NCBI GenBank assembly: GCA_900635495.1
Contig: LR134136.1
Span: 1,550,001 to 1,614,000 of the forward strand
Reading direction: 5' to 3'
Origin: Atlantibacter hermannii
Lineage (GTDB): Bacteria; Pseudomonadota; Gammaproteobacteria; Enterobacterales; Enterobacteriaceae
Length of the DNA: 64,000 nt
Shown here: positions 27,124-36,191 of the stretch, piece by piece
Layout: each line of letters starts with the position of its first letter
Position numbering within the stretch: the stretch's first letter is position 1
Notes under the pieces: generated by a model
Database searches by the model: none
What the model saw: the letters and a program-made list of their open reading frames with translations, nothing else
What the model was told of the DNA's origin: nothing
Program-made: the position numbers and the translations under genes

Positions 27124-28646
27124 ATGGTTAGCACGAACACGCAATCCTCAGGCGAATACTTGTTAGAAATGAGCGGTATCGACAAGTCATTCCCGGGCGT
27201 TAAGGCACTGGATAACGTTAATTTGAAAGTCCGCCCGCACTCTATCCATGCATTAATGGGTGAAAACGGAGCAGGCAAATCAACGTTATTAAAATGCCTC
27301 TTTGGGATCTATAAAAAAGATTCCGGCAGCATCCTTTTTCAGGGGAGAGAGATCGATTTCCAGTCTACGAAAGAAGCGCTGGAAAATGGCATCTCAATGG
27401 TTCATCAGGAATTAAACCTGGTATTACAACGTTCCGTGATGGACAACATGTGGTTGGGCCGTTATCCCACCAAAGGCGTGTTTGTCGATCAGGATAAAAT
27501 GTATCGCGATACCAAAGCGATTTTTGATGAGCTGGATATTGATATCGATCCGCGTGCTCGCGTGGGTACGCTTTCCGTATCGCAGATGCAGATGATCGAA
27601 ATCGCCAAAGCGTTTTCCTATGACGCGAAGATCGTCATTATGGATGAGCCCACTTCTTCCTTAACGGAAAAAGAGGTGAATCATCTGGTTCAAAATTATT
27701 CGTAAATTGAAAGAGCGCGGCTGCGGCATCGTTTATATCTCCCATAAAATGGAAGAAATCTTTCAGTTATGCGATGAAATCACCATCCTGCGTGATGGTC
27801 AGTGGATTGCCACACAGCCGCTGGAAGGGCTGGACATGGATAAGATCATCGCCATGATGGTCGGCCGTTCCCTTAACCAGCGCTTCCCGGACAAAGAAAA
27901 CGTACCGGGTGAAGTGATCCTCGAAGTGAAGAATTTAACTTCACTGCGTCAACCTTCTATTCGCGATGTGAGTTTCGATCTGCATAAAGGCGAAATTCTG
28001 GGTATTGCCGGGCTGGTGGGCGCGAAACGTACCGATATTGTGGAAACGTTATTCGGTATTCGCGAAAAATCCGCCGGGACGATTAAACTCCACGGCAAAC
28101 AAATTAATAACCATAACGCGAATGAGGCCATTAACCACGGGTTCGCCCTGGTGACCGAGGAGCGTCGCTCAAACGGGTATTTATGCCTATCTGGATATCG
28201 GCTTTAACTCGCTTATTTCCAACATTGGCAAATACAAAAATAAAGTCGGGTTGCTGGATAACTCGCGAATGAAGAGCGACACCCAATGGGTAATTGATGC
28301 GATGCGTGTAAAAACGCCGGGCCATCGTACCCAGATTGGTTCGCTTTCCGGCGGTAACCAGCAGAAGGTCATTATCGGGCGCTGGCTGTTGACCCAGCCG
28401 GAAATATTGATGCTTGATGAACCGACCCGCGGGATCGACGTCGGCGCGAAGTTTGAAATTTATCAGCTGATTGCTGAACTGGCGAAAAAAGGCAAAGGGA
28501 TCATTATCATCTCTTCAGAAATGCCAGAGCTGTTAGGTATTACCGATCGTATTTTGGTTATGAGCAATGGCCTCGTTTCCGGAATTGTTGACACTAAAAC
28601 GACGTCGCAGAATGAAATTTTGCGTCTTGCGTCTTTGCACCTTTAA
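27124..28646 (+). pseudogene. mglA: MglA, galactose ABC transporter ATP-binding protein (two frameshifts as given)
   Basis: Sugar-importer ATPase of about 506 residues with two tandem ABC domains. The first domain has GENGAGKSTL, an LSVSQMQM signature and IVIMDEPTSS. The second has AGLVGAKRTD and SLSGGNQQKV with ILMLDEPTRGIDVGAK. Two one-base insertions break it: at 27687-27688 (GG for G; correction gives NHLFKIIRKLKERG) and at 28171-28173 (AAA for AA; correction gives RSTGIYAYLDIGFN). It energises uptake through MglC. All three frames are otherwise well conserved, so sequencing error is likely. Confidence 0.92.
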
Positions 28647-28661
28647 TATCAGGGGCTCCTC

Positions 28662-29672
28662 ATGAGTGCGTTAAATAAAAAAAGTTTTCTCACTTATCTG
28701 AAAGAAGGCGGTATTTACGTCGTACTTTTAGTTTTGCTGGCGATTATTATTTTCCAGGACCCAACATTCTTAAGCCTGTTGAACTTAAGTAACATCCTGA
28801 CCCAGTCTTCGGTTCGTATTATCATCGCGCTGGGCGTGGCGGGTCTTATCGTCACCCAGGGTACCGACCTTTCTGCAGGGCGTCAGGTTGGCCTGGCGGC
28901 GGTTGTGGCGGCGACGCTGCTACAGTCCATGGAAAACGCCAACAAAGTGTTCCCGGAAATGGCCACCATGCCGATTGCGCTGGTGATCCTGATTGTGTGC
29001 GCTATCGGTGCGATCATCGGTTTGATTAACGGCATCGTTATCGCTTACCTGAACGTAACGCCGTTCATCACCACCCTCGGCACCATGATTATCGTTTACG
29101 GTATCAACTCCCTGTATTACGACTTCGTGGGCGCCTCGCCGATTTCCGGTTTCGACAGCGGATTCTCGACGTTTACCCAGGGCTTTGTGGCGATGGGCAA
29201 TTTCCGGCTCTCGTATATCACCTTCTATGCGTTGATTGCGGTGGGCTTCGTCTGGATCCTGTGGAACAAAACCCGCTTCGGTAAAAACATTTTCGCCATC
29301 GGCGGCAACCCGGAAGCGGCAAAAGTCTCCGGCGTTAACGTGGCGCTGAACCTGCTGATGATTTATGCCTTATCCGGCGTGTTCTACGCGTTCGGCGGTA
29401 TGCTGGAAGCGGGCCGTATCGGCTCTGCCACTAACAACCTTGGCTTTATGTACGAACTGGATGCGATTGCCGCGTGCGTGGTCGGCGGCGTCTCCTTCAG
29501 CGGCGGCGTGGGTACGGTTATTGGCGTAGTTACCGGTGTGATCATCTTTACGGTCATCAACTACGGTCTGACCTATATCGGCGTGAACCCGTACTGGCAA
29601 TACATTATCAAAGGCGCAATCATCATCTTCGCGGTTGCCCTGGATTCCCTGAAATACGCCCGTAAGAAGTAA
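28662..29672 (+). CDS. mglC: MglC, galactose ABC transporter permease
   Basis: 336 residues, with about eight to ten membrane helices of the BPD_transp_2 family. It contains GLIVTQGTDLSAGRQVGLA, the conserved sugar-permease region GGNPEAAKVSGVNV and the later AACVVGGVSFSGGVGTV. It forms the inner-membrane channel for galactose, working with MglB and MglA. It starts 15 bp after mglA with GGGGCTCC upstream of the ATG and is followed by a terminator. Confidence 0.95.
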   Translation: MSALNKKSFLTYLKEGGIYVVLLVLLAIIIFQDPTFLSLLNLSNILTQSSVRIIIALGVAGLIVTQGTDLSAGRQVGLAAVVAATLLQSMENANKVFPEMATMPIALVILIVCAIGAIIGLINGIVIAYLNVTPFITTLGTMIIVYGINSLYYDFVGASPISGFDSGFSTFTQGFVAMGNFRLSYITFYALIAVGFVWILWNKTRFGKNIFAIGGNPEAAKVSGVNVALNLLMIYALSGVFYAFGGMLEAGRIGSATNNLGFMYELDAIAACVVGGVSFSGGVGTVIGVVTGVIIFTVINYGLTYIGVNPYWQYIIKGAIIIFAVALDSLKYARKK

Positions 29673-29690
29673 TATTGACTTCGTTAGTCC

Positions 29691-29715
29691 AGCCCCCGAA
29701 AGGGGGCTTTTTTTT
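29691..29715 (+). terminator. Terminator of mglBAC
   Basis: Stem AGCCCCC/GGGGGCT with a GAAA-type loop, then eight T. Confidence 0.88.
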
Positions 29716-29719
29716 GCTT

Positions 29720-30829
29720 TTATGATTTGGGTTCGGCGGCATCCTGCTGAGCCGGCACTTTTGAATCTTCGCCGCTCACCCGGCGTTTTTCCTGATCCGC
29801 CTGGTAGAAATAGTTCCAGCACGTGACAAACAGCGCCGCCACCATCGGGCCAATAACGAACCCGTTAATCCCGTAAATGCTCAGCCCGCCCAGGGTGGTA
29901 ATCAGAATGAGCCAGTCCGGCATGCGAATATCTTTCCCCACCAACAGCGGGCGTAAAATATTATCCGACAGGCCCACCACTACCACGAACCACAGGGTGA
30001 GCAGAATGCCGGTGATAATCGCGCCGCTCGCGAACAGATAAATTGCCGCCGGGATCCATATCAGTGCTGTTCCCACCGCCGGAATCAACGATAAGAACGC
30101 CATCAGCGCACCCCACAGCAGGCTGGCTTCAATGCCAGCGAAGTAAAAGGCTATCCCGCCCAGCGCCCCCTGGACCACGGCCACCACCACCGTGCCTTTG
30201 ACGGTGGCGCGCGCCACGGCGGCGAAGCGGGCGAACAGGCGGTATTTCATGTTGTTTTCCAGCGGAATGGCTTTAAACGCCAGTTCCACGAGACGCGCCC
30301 CATCCTTGAGGAAGAAGAACAGCAGATAGAGCATCACGCCAAAACCGACCGCCAGGCTGAAGGTGTTTTTACTGATCAGCAATACGCTCCCCGCAGCGTA
30401 CTGGCTGCCTTTCATCGCCACTTCAGACAACTTGCTGCGGATATCGGCCAGATTATCAAGGTCATATTCCGTCAGCAGGCTGCGCGCCCAGCCGGGCAAA
30501 TAGCCGAAATACTCATAGAAAAGTTTCGAAAGGGTGGCGTTATCACTCTGGAGGCTCTGATAGACGATATTAAATTCCCGCGCCAGGGAGGAGGCGATAA
30601 TCGCCAGCGGCGTGAAAACAATCAGGCAGATAGCCAGTAGCGTCAGGAATGACGCCAAACCGTTTCTGCCGTTGGTAGCGCGGGTCAGCCAGATTTTCAT
30701 TTTGTAGAAAATGACCGCCAGGATAATGGCCCACAGCACCGACGAAAAGTAAGGCCGTAAAATGGTCAGAAAAGCCAGCGTGACCAGCGTAAGGATCACT
30801 ACAAACACGATTTTGGAGGTTTTTCCCAT
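29720..30829 (-). CDS. AI-2E family transporter (PerM/YdiK-type membrane protein)
   Basis: 369 residues with about seven or eight hydrophobic helices. It shows the family's conserved C-terminal block SLIPAVGTALIWIPAAIY, LSDNILRPLLVGKDIRMPDWLILITTLGGLSIYGINGFVIGPMV. The C-terminus is hydrophilic and charged. Members include TqsA (AI-2 export), PerM and sodium/proton antiporters, so the substrate cannot be named. E. coli K-12 has the small unrelated gene yeiS between mglC and sanA instead. It is convergent with mglC. Confidence 0.88.
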   Translation of the reverse strand: MGKTSKIVFVVILTLVTLAFLTILRPYFSSVLWAIILAVIFYKMKIWLTRATNGRNGLASFLTLLAICLIVFTPLAIIASSLAREFNIVYQSLQSDNATLSKLFYEYFGYLPGWARSLLTEYDLDNLADIRSKLSEVAMKGSQYAAGSVLLISKNTFSLAVGFGVMLYLLFFFLKDGARLVELAFKAIPLENNMKYRLFARFAAVARATVKGTVVVAVVQGALGGIAFYFAGIEASLLWGALMAFLSLIPAVGTALIWIPAAIYLFASGAIITGILLTLWFVVVVGLSDNILRPLLVGKDIRMPDWLILITTLGGLSIYGINGFVIGPMVAALFVTCWNYFYQADQEKRRVSGEDSKVPAQQDAAEPKS

Positions 30830-30975
30830 AATTATGATAATTCCCTGGTAACGGCGTGAAGCGCACGCAATACGTATAAGTCAGTGTAGACGCTGAATAA
30901 ACAGGAGCAGTTTACCTGATGATCAGAAAGAGAAATTTCAGAGCGGGGCGGAAAAAGACGCTCAATAAAACGCCG

Positions 30976-31689
30976 TTATTTAGTTTTTTGAAGTTCCAGA
31001 AGCTGTTCAGCGGTGACCGCCGGATAGCCCTGGGCATCGTCGGGCACATCGTGCAGCGTCGGGATGGGCACCAGCGGTCCTAAAAAGCGCGGTTCGCGTT
31101 TGAACAAATAGAGATCGGCAAGGGCGCCCAGCCGTGCGCCAAACTCCCTGACCCGCACCGTTAGCATGTCTTTTGGCGAGGGAACGGCGTAGCACTGGGC
31201 CTGAATGCCCATATGCAGGGCAATAAATAACGCCCGTTCGCAATGGAAACGTTGGGTAATAATGATGAAGTCGTTCGTGTCGAAAACTTTGCGGGTACGG
31301 ACAATCGAATCCAGCGTACGAAAGCCCGCGTAATCCAGCACGATATCCGCCGGATCGACGCCTGCGGCGATCAGATCTTTACGCATCGTCATCGGTTCGT
31401 TATAGCTTTGCAGCGCATTGTCGCCGCTTAACAACAGGTAATTCACTTTGCCGCTGTTATAGGCATTGATCGCGCCCTGAATACGGTAGCGGTAATACTG
31501 ATTAATTACACCGGTGCGGTAATACTTTGCCGTGCCCAGTACAACGCCAACCTGACGGTAGGGCAGGTCCTGCAACTCATCGTAGACGTAGGGCGCGGTT
31601 TTCCAGCTGATCCAGCGATCGAGAAGCAGCGCCGCTAACAGCAGTAAGCCGATAAACAAAACCAGGCTGTACAACAGGCGCTTCAACAT
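30976..31689 (-). CDS. sanA: SanA, DUF218 inner-membrane-anchored envelope protein
   Basis: 237 residues: one N-terminal membrane anchor (about residues 5-24) then a periplasmic DUF218 domain with VVLGTAKYY, LLLSGDNALQSYNEP and ITQRFHCERALFIA. E. coli sanA restores vancomycin resistance in multicopy to a permeability mutant, so it is linked to the envelope barrier. The biochemical activity is unknown. The ribosome site before the ATG at 31689 is weak, but the start matches the family. Confidence 0.92.
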   Translation of the reverse strand: MLKRLLYSLVLFIGLLLLAALLLDRWISWKTAPYVYDELQDLPYRQVGVVLGTAKYYRTGVINQYYRYRIQGAINAYNSGKVNYLLLSGDNALQSYNEPMTMRKDLIAAGVDPADIVLDYAGFRTLDSIVRTRKVFDTNDFIIITQRFHCERALFIALHMGIQAQCYAVPSPKDMLTVRVREFGARLGALADLYLFKREPRFLGPLVPIPTLHDVPDDAQGYPAVTAEQLLELQKTK

Positions 31690-31808
31690 TCAGGGTGCTC
31701 GAAACAGGAAAAATTGCCATCAAGGCTACTTTACCCGCATAGGGAGCGCAACCGCTCACCGTGCAGGTGGATTAAAATTAAGCATTCTGCACGGTGCGCT
31801 GGCTGTCA

Positions 31809-32693
31809 TCAGGCTAACAGTACCCGATCGACATTCTGGCAACCCAGACCGTTAAGCGTCGAGACCGTCGGCGCCCACTGGCTGATATTACCGTCCGGCA
31901 GTTCGGCAAGCAGGGCACGCTGGATATCAGCAAAAGCATAGCCTTTCAGGATCACCAGATTCAATGCCGCCTGCAGCGGGGGAAGCGACGGGTTGAACGC
32001 GGCGTTTTCAGCGTAGCTGCCGGTCAGAATAGTGCCGTCGCGCAGTTCAAGCGCCACGCCGCACGGGGACTGAGTGTATGGCGCGTGGCTGCGGTTTGCG
32101 GCGGCGATCGCCCGCTGGCTCAGTTCATCGCCTTGCAGCGCGAAACCGTGATCTTCCGCGTCAAAAATGGTGGTTTTAATGTCCAGATCGCGCGGGCCGA
32201 AAGCGTCCGGCAGGTAATCCTTCAGCGTTGCGGCAGCGCGGCCAGGTAAATGGATATGTAAATCCAGGCCGCTGTTGAGCTCATTCATAAACTGGCGGCA
32301 GTGCCCGCAGGGCGTGTAGTTGACCGTAATGGCGCGCAGGGCGGTTTCGCCACCCATCCACGCGTGGGTGATGGCGCTTTGTTCAGCGTGAACCGTTTGT
32401 TGCAGCGCGATACCGGGGTATTCCATATTCGCGCCAAACCATAAATTCCCGCTTACGCCCCGTGCAATCGCACCGACGTTGAAATGTGAGATGGGCGTTT
32501 CGGCATACGCCGCCGCTAGCGGCAGCAGGGCGAACGCCAGTTCGTCTTCACTCAGACCACACTGGCGTTGAAGCTGTTGAGACTGTTCCGCCGTCAGCAT
32601 GGCCGGGAAGCGGTCATTCTCCAGCAGCGGGGCAAGCGCGGTTTGCAGAGGCTGAGACAGCCCGGCAAAGGCAGTATGAAATCGTGAATGCAT
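31809..32693 (-). CDS. cdd: Cdd, cytidine/deoxycytidine deaminase
   Basis: 294 residues, the long dimeric enterobacterial form. The zinc site is clear: His102 and Glu104 in TVHAEQSA, and the two Cys of PCGHC near residues 129-132. A second, degenerate deaminase domain fills the C-terminal half. It converts cytidine and deoxycytidine to uridine and deoxyuridine for pyrimidine salvage. The upstream region holds a CRP-CytR-CRP arrangement. Confidence 0.96.
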   Translation of the reverse strand: MHSRFHTAFAGLSQPLQTALAPLLENDRFPAMLTAEQSQQLQRQCGLSEDELAFALLPLAAAYAETPISHFNVGAIARGVSGNLWFGANMEYPGIALQQTVHAEQSAITHAWMGGETALRAITVNYTPCGHCRQFMNELNSGLDLHIHLPGRAAATLKDYLPDAFGPRDLDIKTTIFDAEDHGFALQGDELSQRAIAAANRSHAPYTQSPCGVALELRDGTILTGSYAENAAFNPSLPPLQAALNLVILKGYAFADIQRALLAELPDGNISQWAPTVSTLNGLGCQNVDRVLLA

Positions 32694-32756
32694 GGCAAAG
32701 CCTCATGTGATGTCAGTTTCTGGATCCGTAGTTTACGGAGCCCGTGAGGCTTGATA

Positions 32757-32822
32757 TGTGATTTATATCTCGTTATTTATGCAACGAGATGTCTTTCATA
32801 CAAATTTGCGCGACATCTCGCA
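32757..32822 (-). promoter_or_regulatory. cdd control region: two CRP sites with a CytR-like site between
   Basis: The proximal CRP site is 32757-32772 (TGTGA-N6-TCTCG on the plus strand). The distal site is 32807-32822 (TGCGC-N6-TCGCA inside the palindrome AAATTTGCG...CGCAAATTT). Their centres are exactly 50 bp apart, the spacing of the -41 and -91 CRP sites of E. coli cdd. Between them, GTTGCATAAATAAC (about 32773-32786) resembles CytR half-sites. The distal site nearly touches the yohK stop. Confidence 0.7.
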
Positions 32823-32826
32823 AATT

Positions 32827-33522
32827 TTAAGACCAAAATGCCAGAATCAACGGAAATAAAAACGGTGCAATAAGCGAGGTAATGATCCCGCAAATCACCA
32901 GCGCCAGCGAACTGAACGCCCCTTCCTGGTAATCCAACTCGGCGCAGCGGGCAGTGCCAAGGGCGTGGGAGGCAGTACCCATCGCCAGACCGCGCGCCGA
33001 CTTGGTGCGAATGCGCATAAGATTTAACAGGCTATGGCCAAATACTGCGCCTAAAATGCCGACGAAAATCACGCATACTGCGCTGATAGCCGGGATGCCG
33101 CCGAGACTGCCGCCTACCGCCATCGCGATGGGCGTAGTCACCGATTTAGGCAGCACCGATGCGGCGATTTCCGGTGATGCGCCCATCAGTAACGCGACGG
33201 ATGTGCCCGTCAGCATGGCCACCATGCTGCCAATAAAGCAGATGGTAATAATCGATTTCCAGCGGGCGCGGATTTGGTGAAGCTGCTCGTATAACGGAAA
33301 TGCCAGCGCGACCACGGCGGGTTGCAGTAAATCGTTGAGGATCTTGCTGCCCTGGAAATAGTGGTCATAGGGTGTATGGGTGAATACCAACAGCGGGATA
33401 ATCACCACCATCGAAACCAGCAGCGGGTTCAGCAGCGGCGTTTTGAAAATCGCCGCCAGCTTGCGGGCAGCGAAAAAAACTGCCAGCGTAAGGGGCAGCG
33501 ACCACCAGATATGTTCAATCAT
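32827..33522 (-). CDS. yohK: YohK, LrgB/CidB-family inner membrane protein
   Basis: 231 residues, about seven hydrophobic helices. It shows the LrgB-family pattern LPKSVTTPIAMAVGGSLGGIPAISAVCVIFVGILGAVFG and ARGLAMGTASHALGTARC. LrgAB-type pairs affect murein hydrolase export or export of small metabolites in other bacteria; in E. coli YohJK have been linked to 3-hydroxypropionate tolerance. Its ATG overlaps the yohJ stop by four bases, so the two are translationally coupled. Confidence 0.92.
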   Translation of the reverse strand: MIEHIWWSLPLTLAVFFAARKLAAIFKTPLLNPLLVSMVVIIPLLVFTHTPYDHYFQGSKILNDLLQPAVVALAFPLYEQLHQIRARWKSIITICFIGSMVAMLTGTSVALLMGASPEIAASVLPKSVTTPIAMAVGGSLGGIPAISAVCVIFVGILGAVFGHSLLNLMRIRTKSARGLAMGTASHALGTARCAELDYQEGAFSSLALVICGIITSLIAPFLFPLILAFWS

Positions 33523-33917
33523 TCTTTAGGCTCCTGCTGGCCGATGACTTTTCGCTGACCGTGCACCAGATGCGAACTCCAACTGACCACCAGAAATACT
33601 ACCAGCGTACTGATAAAACACGACACCACTACCGGCCCGAACTGGGCTTTCAGCACATCCACATACTGCATCACCCCAATCCCTACCGGCACAAACAGCA
33701 GCGCCATATAGCGAATTAACACATTGCAGCCAGGCTTCACCCATTTGGCAGGCAGGATTTGCAGCGACAGCAGAATAAACATAATCAGCATGCCGATAAT
33801 GCTGCCGGGGATGGTAATGGGCAGCAGCGCCGCCAGCGCAATCCCCGCATACAGGCAGGCATAAATAAGGATGAAAGCACGAATAAAGTGCCAGATAGTG
33901 GTTAGCATGGTGCTCAT
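33519..33917 (-). CDS. yohJ: YohJ, LrgA/CidA-family (holin-like) membrane protein
   Basis: 132 residues from the ATG at 33917, which has AGGG eight bases upstream and gives the exact E. coli length. An earlier start at 33941 is not supported. Four hydrophobic helices are expected; key stretches are LLPITIPGSIIGMLIMFILL and LLFVPVGIGVMQY, followed by a charged C-terminus. It is the small partner of YohK and first gene of the yohJK pair. Confidence 0.92.
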   Translation of the reverse strand: MSTMLTTIWHFIRAFILIYACLYAGIALAALLPITIPGSIIGMLIMFILLSLQILPAKWVKPGCNVLIRYMALLFVPVGIGVMQYVDVLKAQFGPVVVSCFISTLVVFLVVSWSSHLVHGQRKVIGQQEPKE

Positions 33918-34187
33918 TTCATAAACCCTGTTTGAATGCATTCATCATACAATTAAAGAAAATTGTGTGCTACAGATCACATCATGATTTTATGGCATAC
34001 AAAGTATGCCCACCGTGCACAGCGGCAAGTCATTGTCAGGATTTTAAAAGTATGAATGGCAGGTGCGACGTCGTTTTTTTTCCCAGCATACCCGGCGCGT
34101 GAGACGGGCTCAATGCCATCGGTAAAATGCGTTTGCCTAATTCGCGACTGGCGCTAACATAGCGCCTCATTTTTACCGAGGTTAGCT

Positions 34188-35144
34188 ATGCGTGTGTTAC
34201 TGGCGCCAATGGAAGGCGTACTTGATTCCCTGGTGCGTGAATTATTAACGAGCGTCAATGACTACGATCTGTGCGTAACAGAATTTCTGCGCGTGGTGGA
34301 TAGCCTGCTGCCTGCGAAATCCTTCTACCGGCTGTGCCCGGAATTGCATCACCAGAGCCGCACCCCGTCGGGCACGCGGGTGCGGATCCAGCTGTTAGGC
34401 CAGCATCCACAATGGCTGGCGGAAAACGCCGCCCGTGCGGTGGAGCTGGGTTCCTGGGGCGTCGATTTGAACTGTGGGTGTCCGTCAAAGCTGGTAAACG
34501 GCAGCGGCGGCGGGGCGACTTTGCTTAAAGATCCCGACCTGATATATCGCGGCGCGAAGGCGATGCGCGAAGCTGTCCCGGCTGAATTACCGGTGACGGT
34601 GAAAGTGCGTCTTGGCTGGGACAGCGACGCCCGGCAGTTTGAAATCGCTGACGCGGTGCAGCAGGCGGGGGCCACAGAACTGGTGGTGCATGGCCGCACT
34701 AAAGAAGATGGCTATAAAGCGGATCGCATTAACTGGGCGGCGATAGGCGAAATCCGTCAGCGCCTGTCGATTCCGGTCATCGCGAACGGTGAAATCTGGG
34801 ACTGGCAAAGCGGGCAGGCATGCCTTCAGGCGACGGGCTGTAATGCGGTCATGGTCGGACGCGGCGCGCTCAATGTGCCGAATTTAAGCCGGGTGGTGAA
34901 ATATAACGAAGCGCCGATGGCCTGGCCGGAAGTGGTGGCATTACTGCAAAACTATACTCAGCTTGAAAAGCAGGGCGACACAGGCATGTATCATGTGGCG
35001 CGTATCAAGCAATGGTTGGGGTATTTACGTAAAGCCTATCCGCAGGCCAGTGAACTATTTACGACCATCCGCACGTTAACGGATTCGCCGTCAATTGCCG
35101 CGGCGATAGACGGGTACGCCCGGCGGGCGTACCACGAGGTATAG
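34188..35144 (+). CDS. dusC: DusC, tRNA-dihydrouridine(16) synthase
   Basis: 318 residues. An FMN-binding TIM barrel starts MRVLLAPMEGVLD; LNCGCPSKLVNGSGGGATLL holds the catalytic Cys of Dus enzymes, with VHGRTKEDGYKADRINW and IANGEIWDW later. A C-terminal helical RNA-binding domain follows. It reduces U16 in tRNA D-loops using NADPH. GAGG lies a few bases before the ATG. The 270 bp upstream (to yohJ) show no gene. Confidence 0.95.
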   Translation: MRVLLAPMEGVLDSLVRELLTSVNDYDLCVTEFLRVVDSLLPAKSFYRLCPELHHQSRTPSGTRVRIQLLGQHPQWLAENAARAVELGSWGVDLNCGCPSKLVNGSGGGATLLKDPDLIYRGAKAMREAVPAELPVTVKVRLGWDSDARQFEIADAVQQAGATELVVHGRTKEDGYKADRINWAAIGEIRQRLSIPVIANGEIWDWQSGQACLQATGCNAVMVGRGALNVPNLSRVVKYNEAPMAWPEVVALLQNYTQLEKQGDTGMYHVARIKQWLGYLRKAYPQASELFTTIRTLTDSPSIAAAIDGYARRAYHEV

Positions 35145-35153
35145 CGCTGCGAT

Positions 35154-35237
35154 TTAGAAAATCGCTTTAAACACGCCCGTCACCACCAACAGCCCAATTA
35201 AAAAGATAATCAAAACCGCCCATAGAATAATTTTCAT
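35154..35237 (-). CDS. yohP: YohP, 27-residue single-span membrane protein
   Basis: A tiny ORF on the minus strand reading MKIILWAVLIIFLIGLLVVT plus GVFKAIF. From memory this matches E. coli YohP except for one residue near the end (Ala for Met). It is almost entirely one membrane helix with a Lys at each end. GAGGGAAAGCG lies before the ATG. It overlaps no gene and is convergent with dusC, 10 bp from its stop. Work in E. coli shows YohP is inserted in the membrane post-translationally with SRP and YidC/SecYEG help. Function unknown. Confidence 0.93.
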   Translation of the reverse strand: MKIILWAVLIIFLIGLLVVTGVFKAIF

Positions 35238-35423
35238 CGCTTTCCCTCTGTTTGTTAACCCATTGTTACGTACTGAGTATAGAAAAGAATGTGAAAGTGG
35301 CGAGGCGGTTTTTGAGGGCAGGCAACGAAAACCCCGCCTTTACTTTCGTTTACCCACTGCGACATCCCGTGCAACATTCCTTTTCTATACTTACCCTTTC
35401 TTCGCATCCAGAGAGGACATCCT

Positions 35424-36191
35424 ATGACTCAACGCGTGGCAATCGTGACGGCTTCTGATTCCGGCATCGGCAAAAAATGCGCGGAGCTCCTGGCGCAGCA
35501 AGGTTTCGACATCGGTATTACCTGGCACAGCGATGATTCCGGGGCCAAAGAGACGGCGAAGCAGGTGCAGTCGTTTGGTCGTAAAGCAGAGCTAATCCAG
35601 CTTGATCTCAGCCATTTACCAGACGGTGCGAACGCGATTCAGACCTTAATTGACCGTTTCGGACGAATCGATGCGCTGGTAAACAACGCAGGGGCCATGT
35701 CAAAAGCTGCCTTTCTGGATATGCCGTTTGAGGACTGGCGTTCCGTCTTCGCGGTGGATGTGGATGGCGCGTTTTTATGTTCGCAAATCGCGGCGCGCGC
35801 GATGGTGAAACAGGGCGGTGGCGGGCGTATCGTGAATATCACCTCGGTTCATGAGCATACGCCATTGCCCGATGCCAGCGCTTACACCGCCGCCAAACAT
35901 GCACTTGGCGGGTTAACCAAGTCAATGGCCCTGGAACTGGTTAGTCATGGCATTCTGGTCAATTCTGTCGCGCCGGGCGCAATCGCCACGCCGATGAATG
36001 ATATGGATGACGAGGACGCCAAACCCGGCTCGCTGCCCTCAGTGCCGCTGGCGCGTCCGGGACGCACCGAGGAAATCGCAAGCCTGGTGGCCTGGCTCTG
36101 TTCCGATGCTGCCGGATACACAACCGGGCAGTCGTTTATTGTCGACGGCGGCTTTATGCTGGCGAATCCGCAGTTTAAACCTCAGTCCTGA
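35424..36191 (+). CDS. yohF: YohF, short-chain dehydrogenase/reductase
   Basis: 255 residues. The NAD(P)-binding motif is degenerate at the N-terminus (VTASDSGIGKKCAELL, standing for TGxxxGIG). NNAGAMSKA is intact, and the catalytic Ser-Tyr-Lys is visible as ITSVHEH and YTAAKHALGG. The C-terminus reads TTGQSFIVDGGFMLANP. The substrate is unknown; E. coli YohF is called an acetoin-dehydrogenase-like SDR. AGAGAGGA lies before the ATG. Its last ten bases overlap the convergent yohD. Confidence 0.92.
   Translation: MTQRVAIVTASDSGIGKKCAELLAQQGFDIGITWHSDDSGAKETAKQVQSFGRKAELIQLDLSHLPDGANAIQTLIDRFGRIDALVNNAGAMSKAAFLDMPFEDWRSVFAVDVDGAFLCSQIAARAMVKQGGGGRIVNITSVHEHTPLPDASAYTAAKHALGGLTKSMALELVSHGILVNSVAPGAIATPMNDMDDEDAKPGSLPSVPLARPGRTEEIASLVAWLCSDAAGYTTGQSFIVDGGFMLANPQFKPQS

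Noticed and set aside
27124..28646. mglA read as three separate small genes
   Set aside because: Together the fragments make one standard two-domain sugar ATPase; the breaks are one-base insertions.
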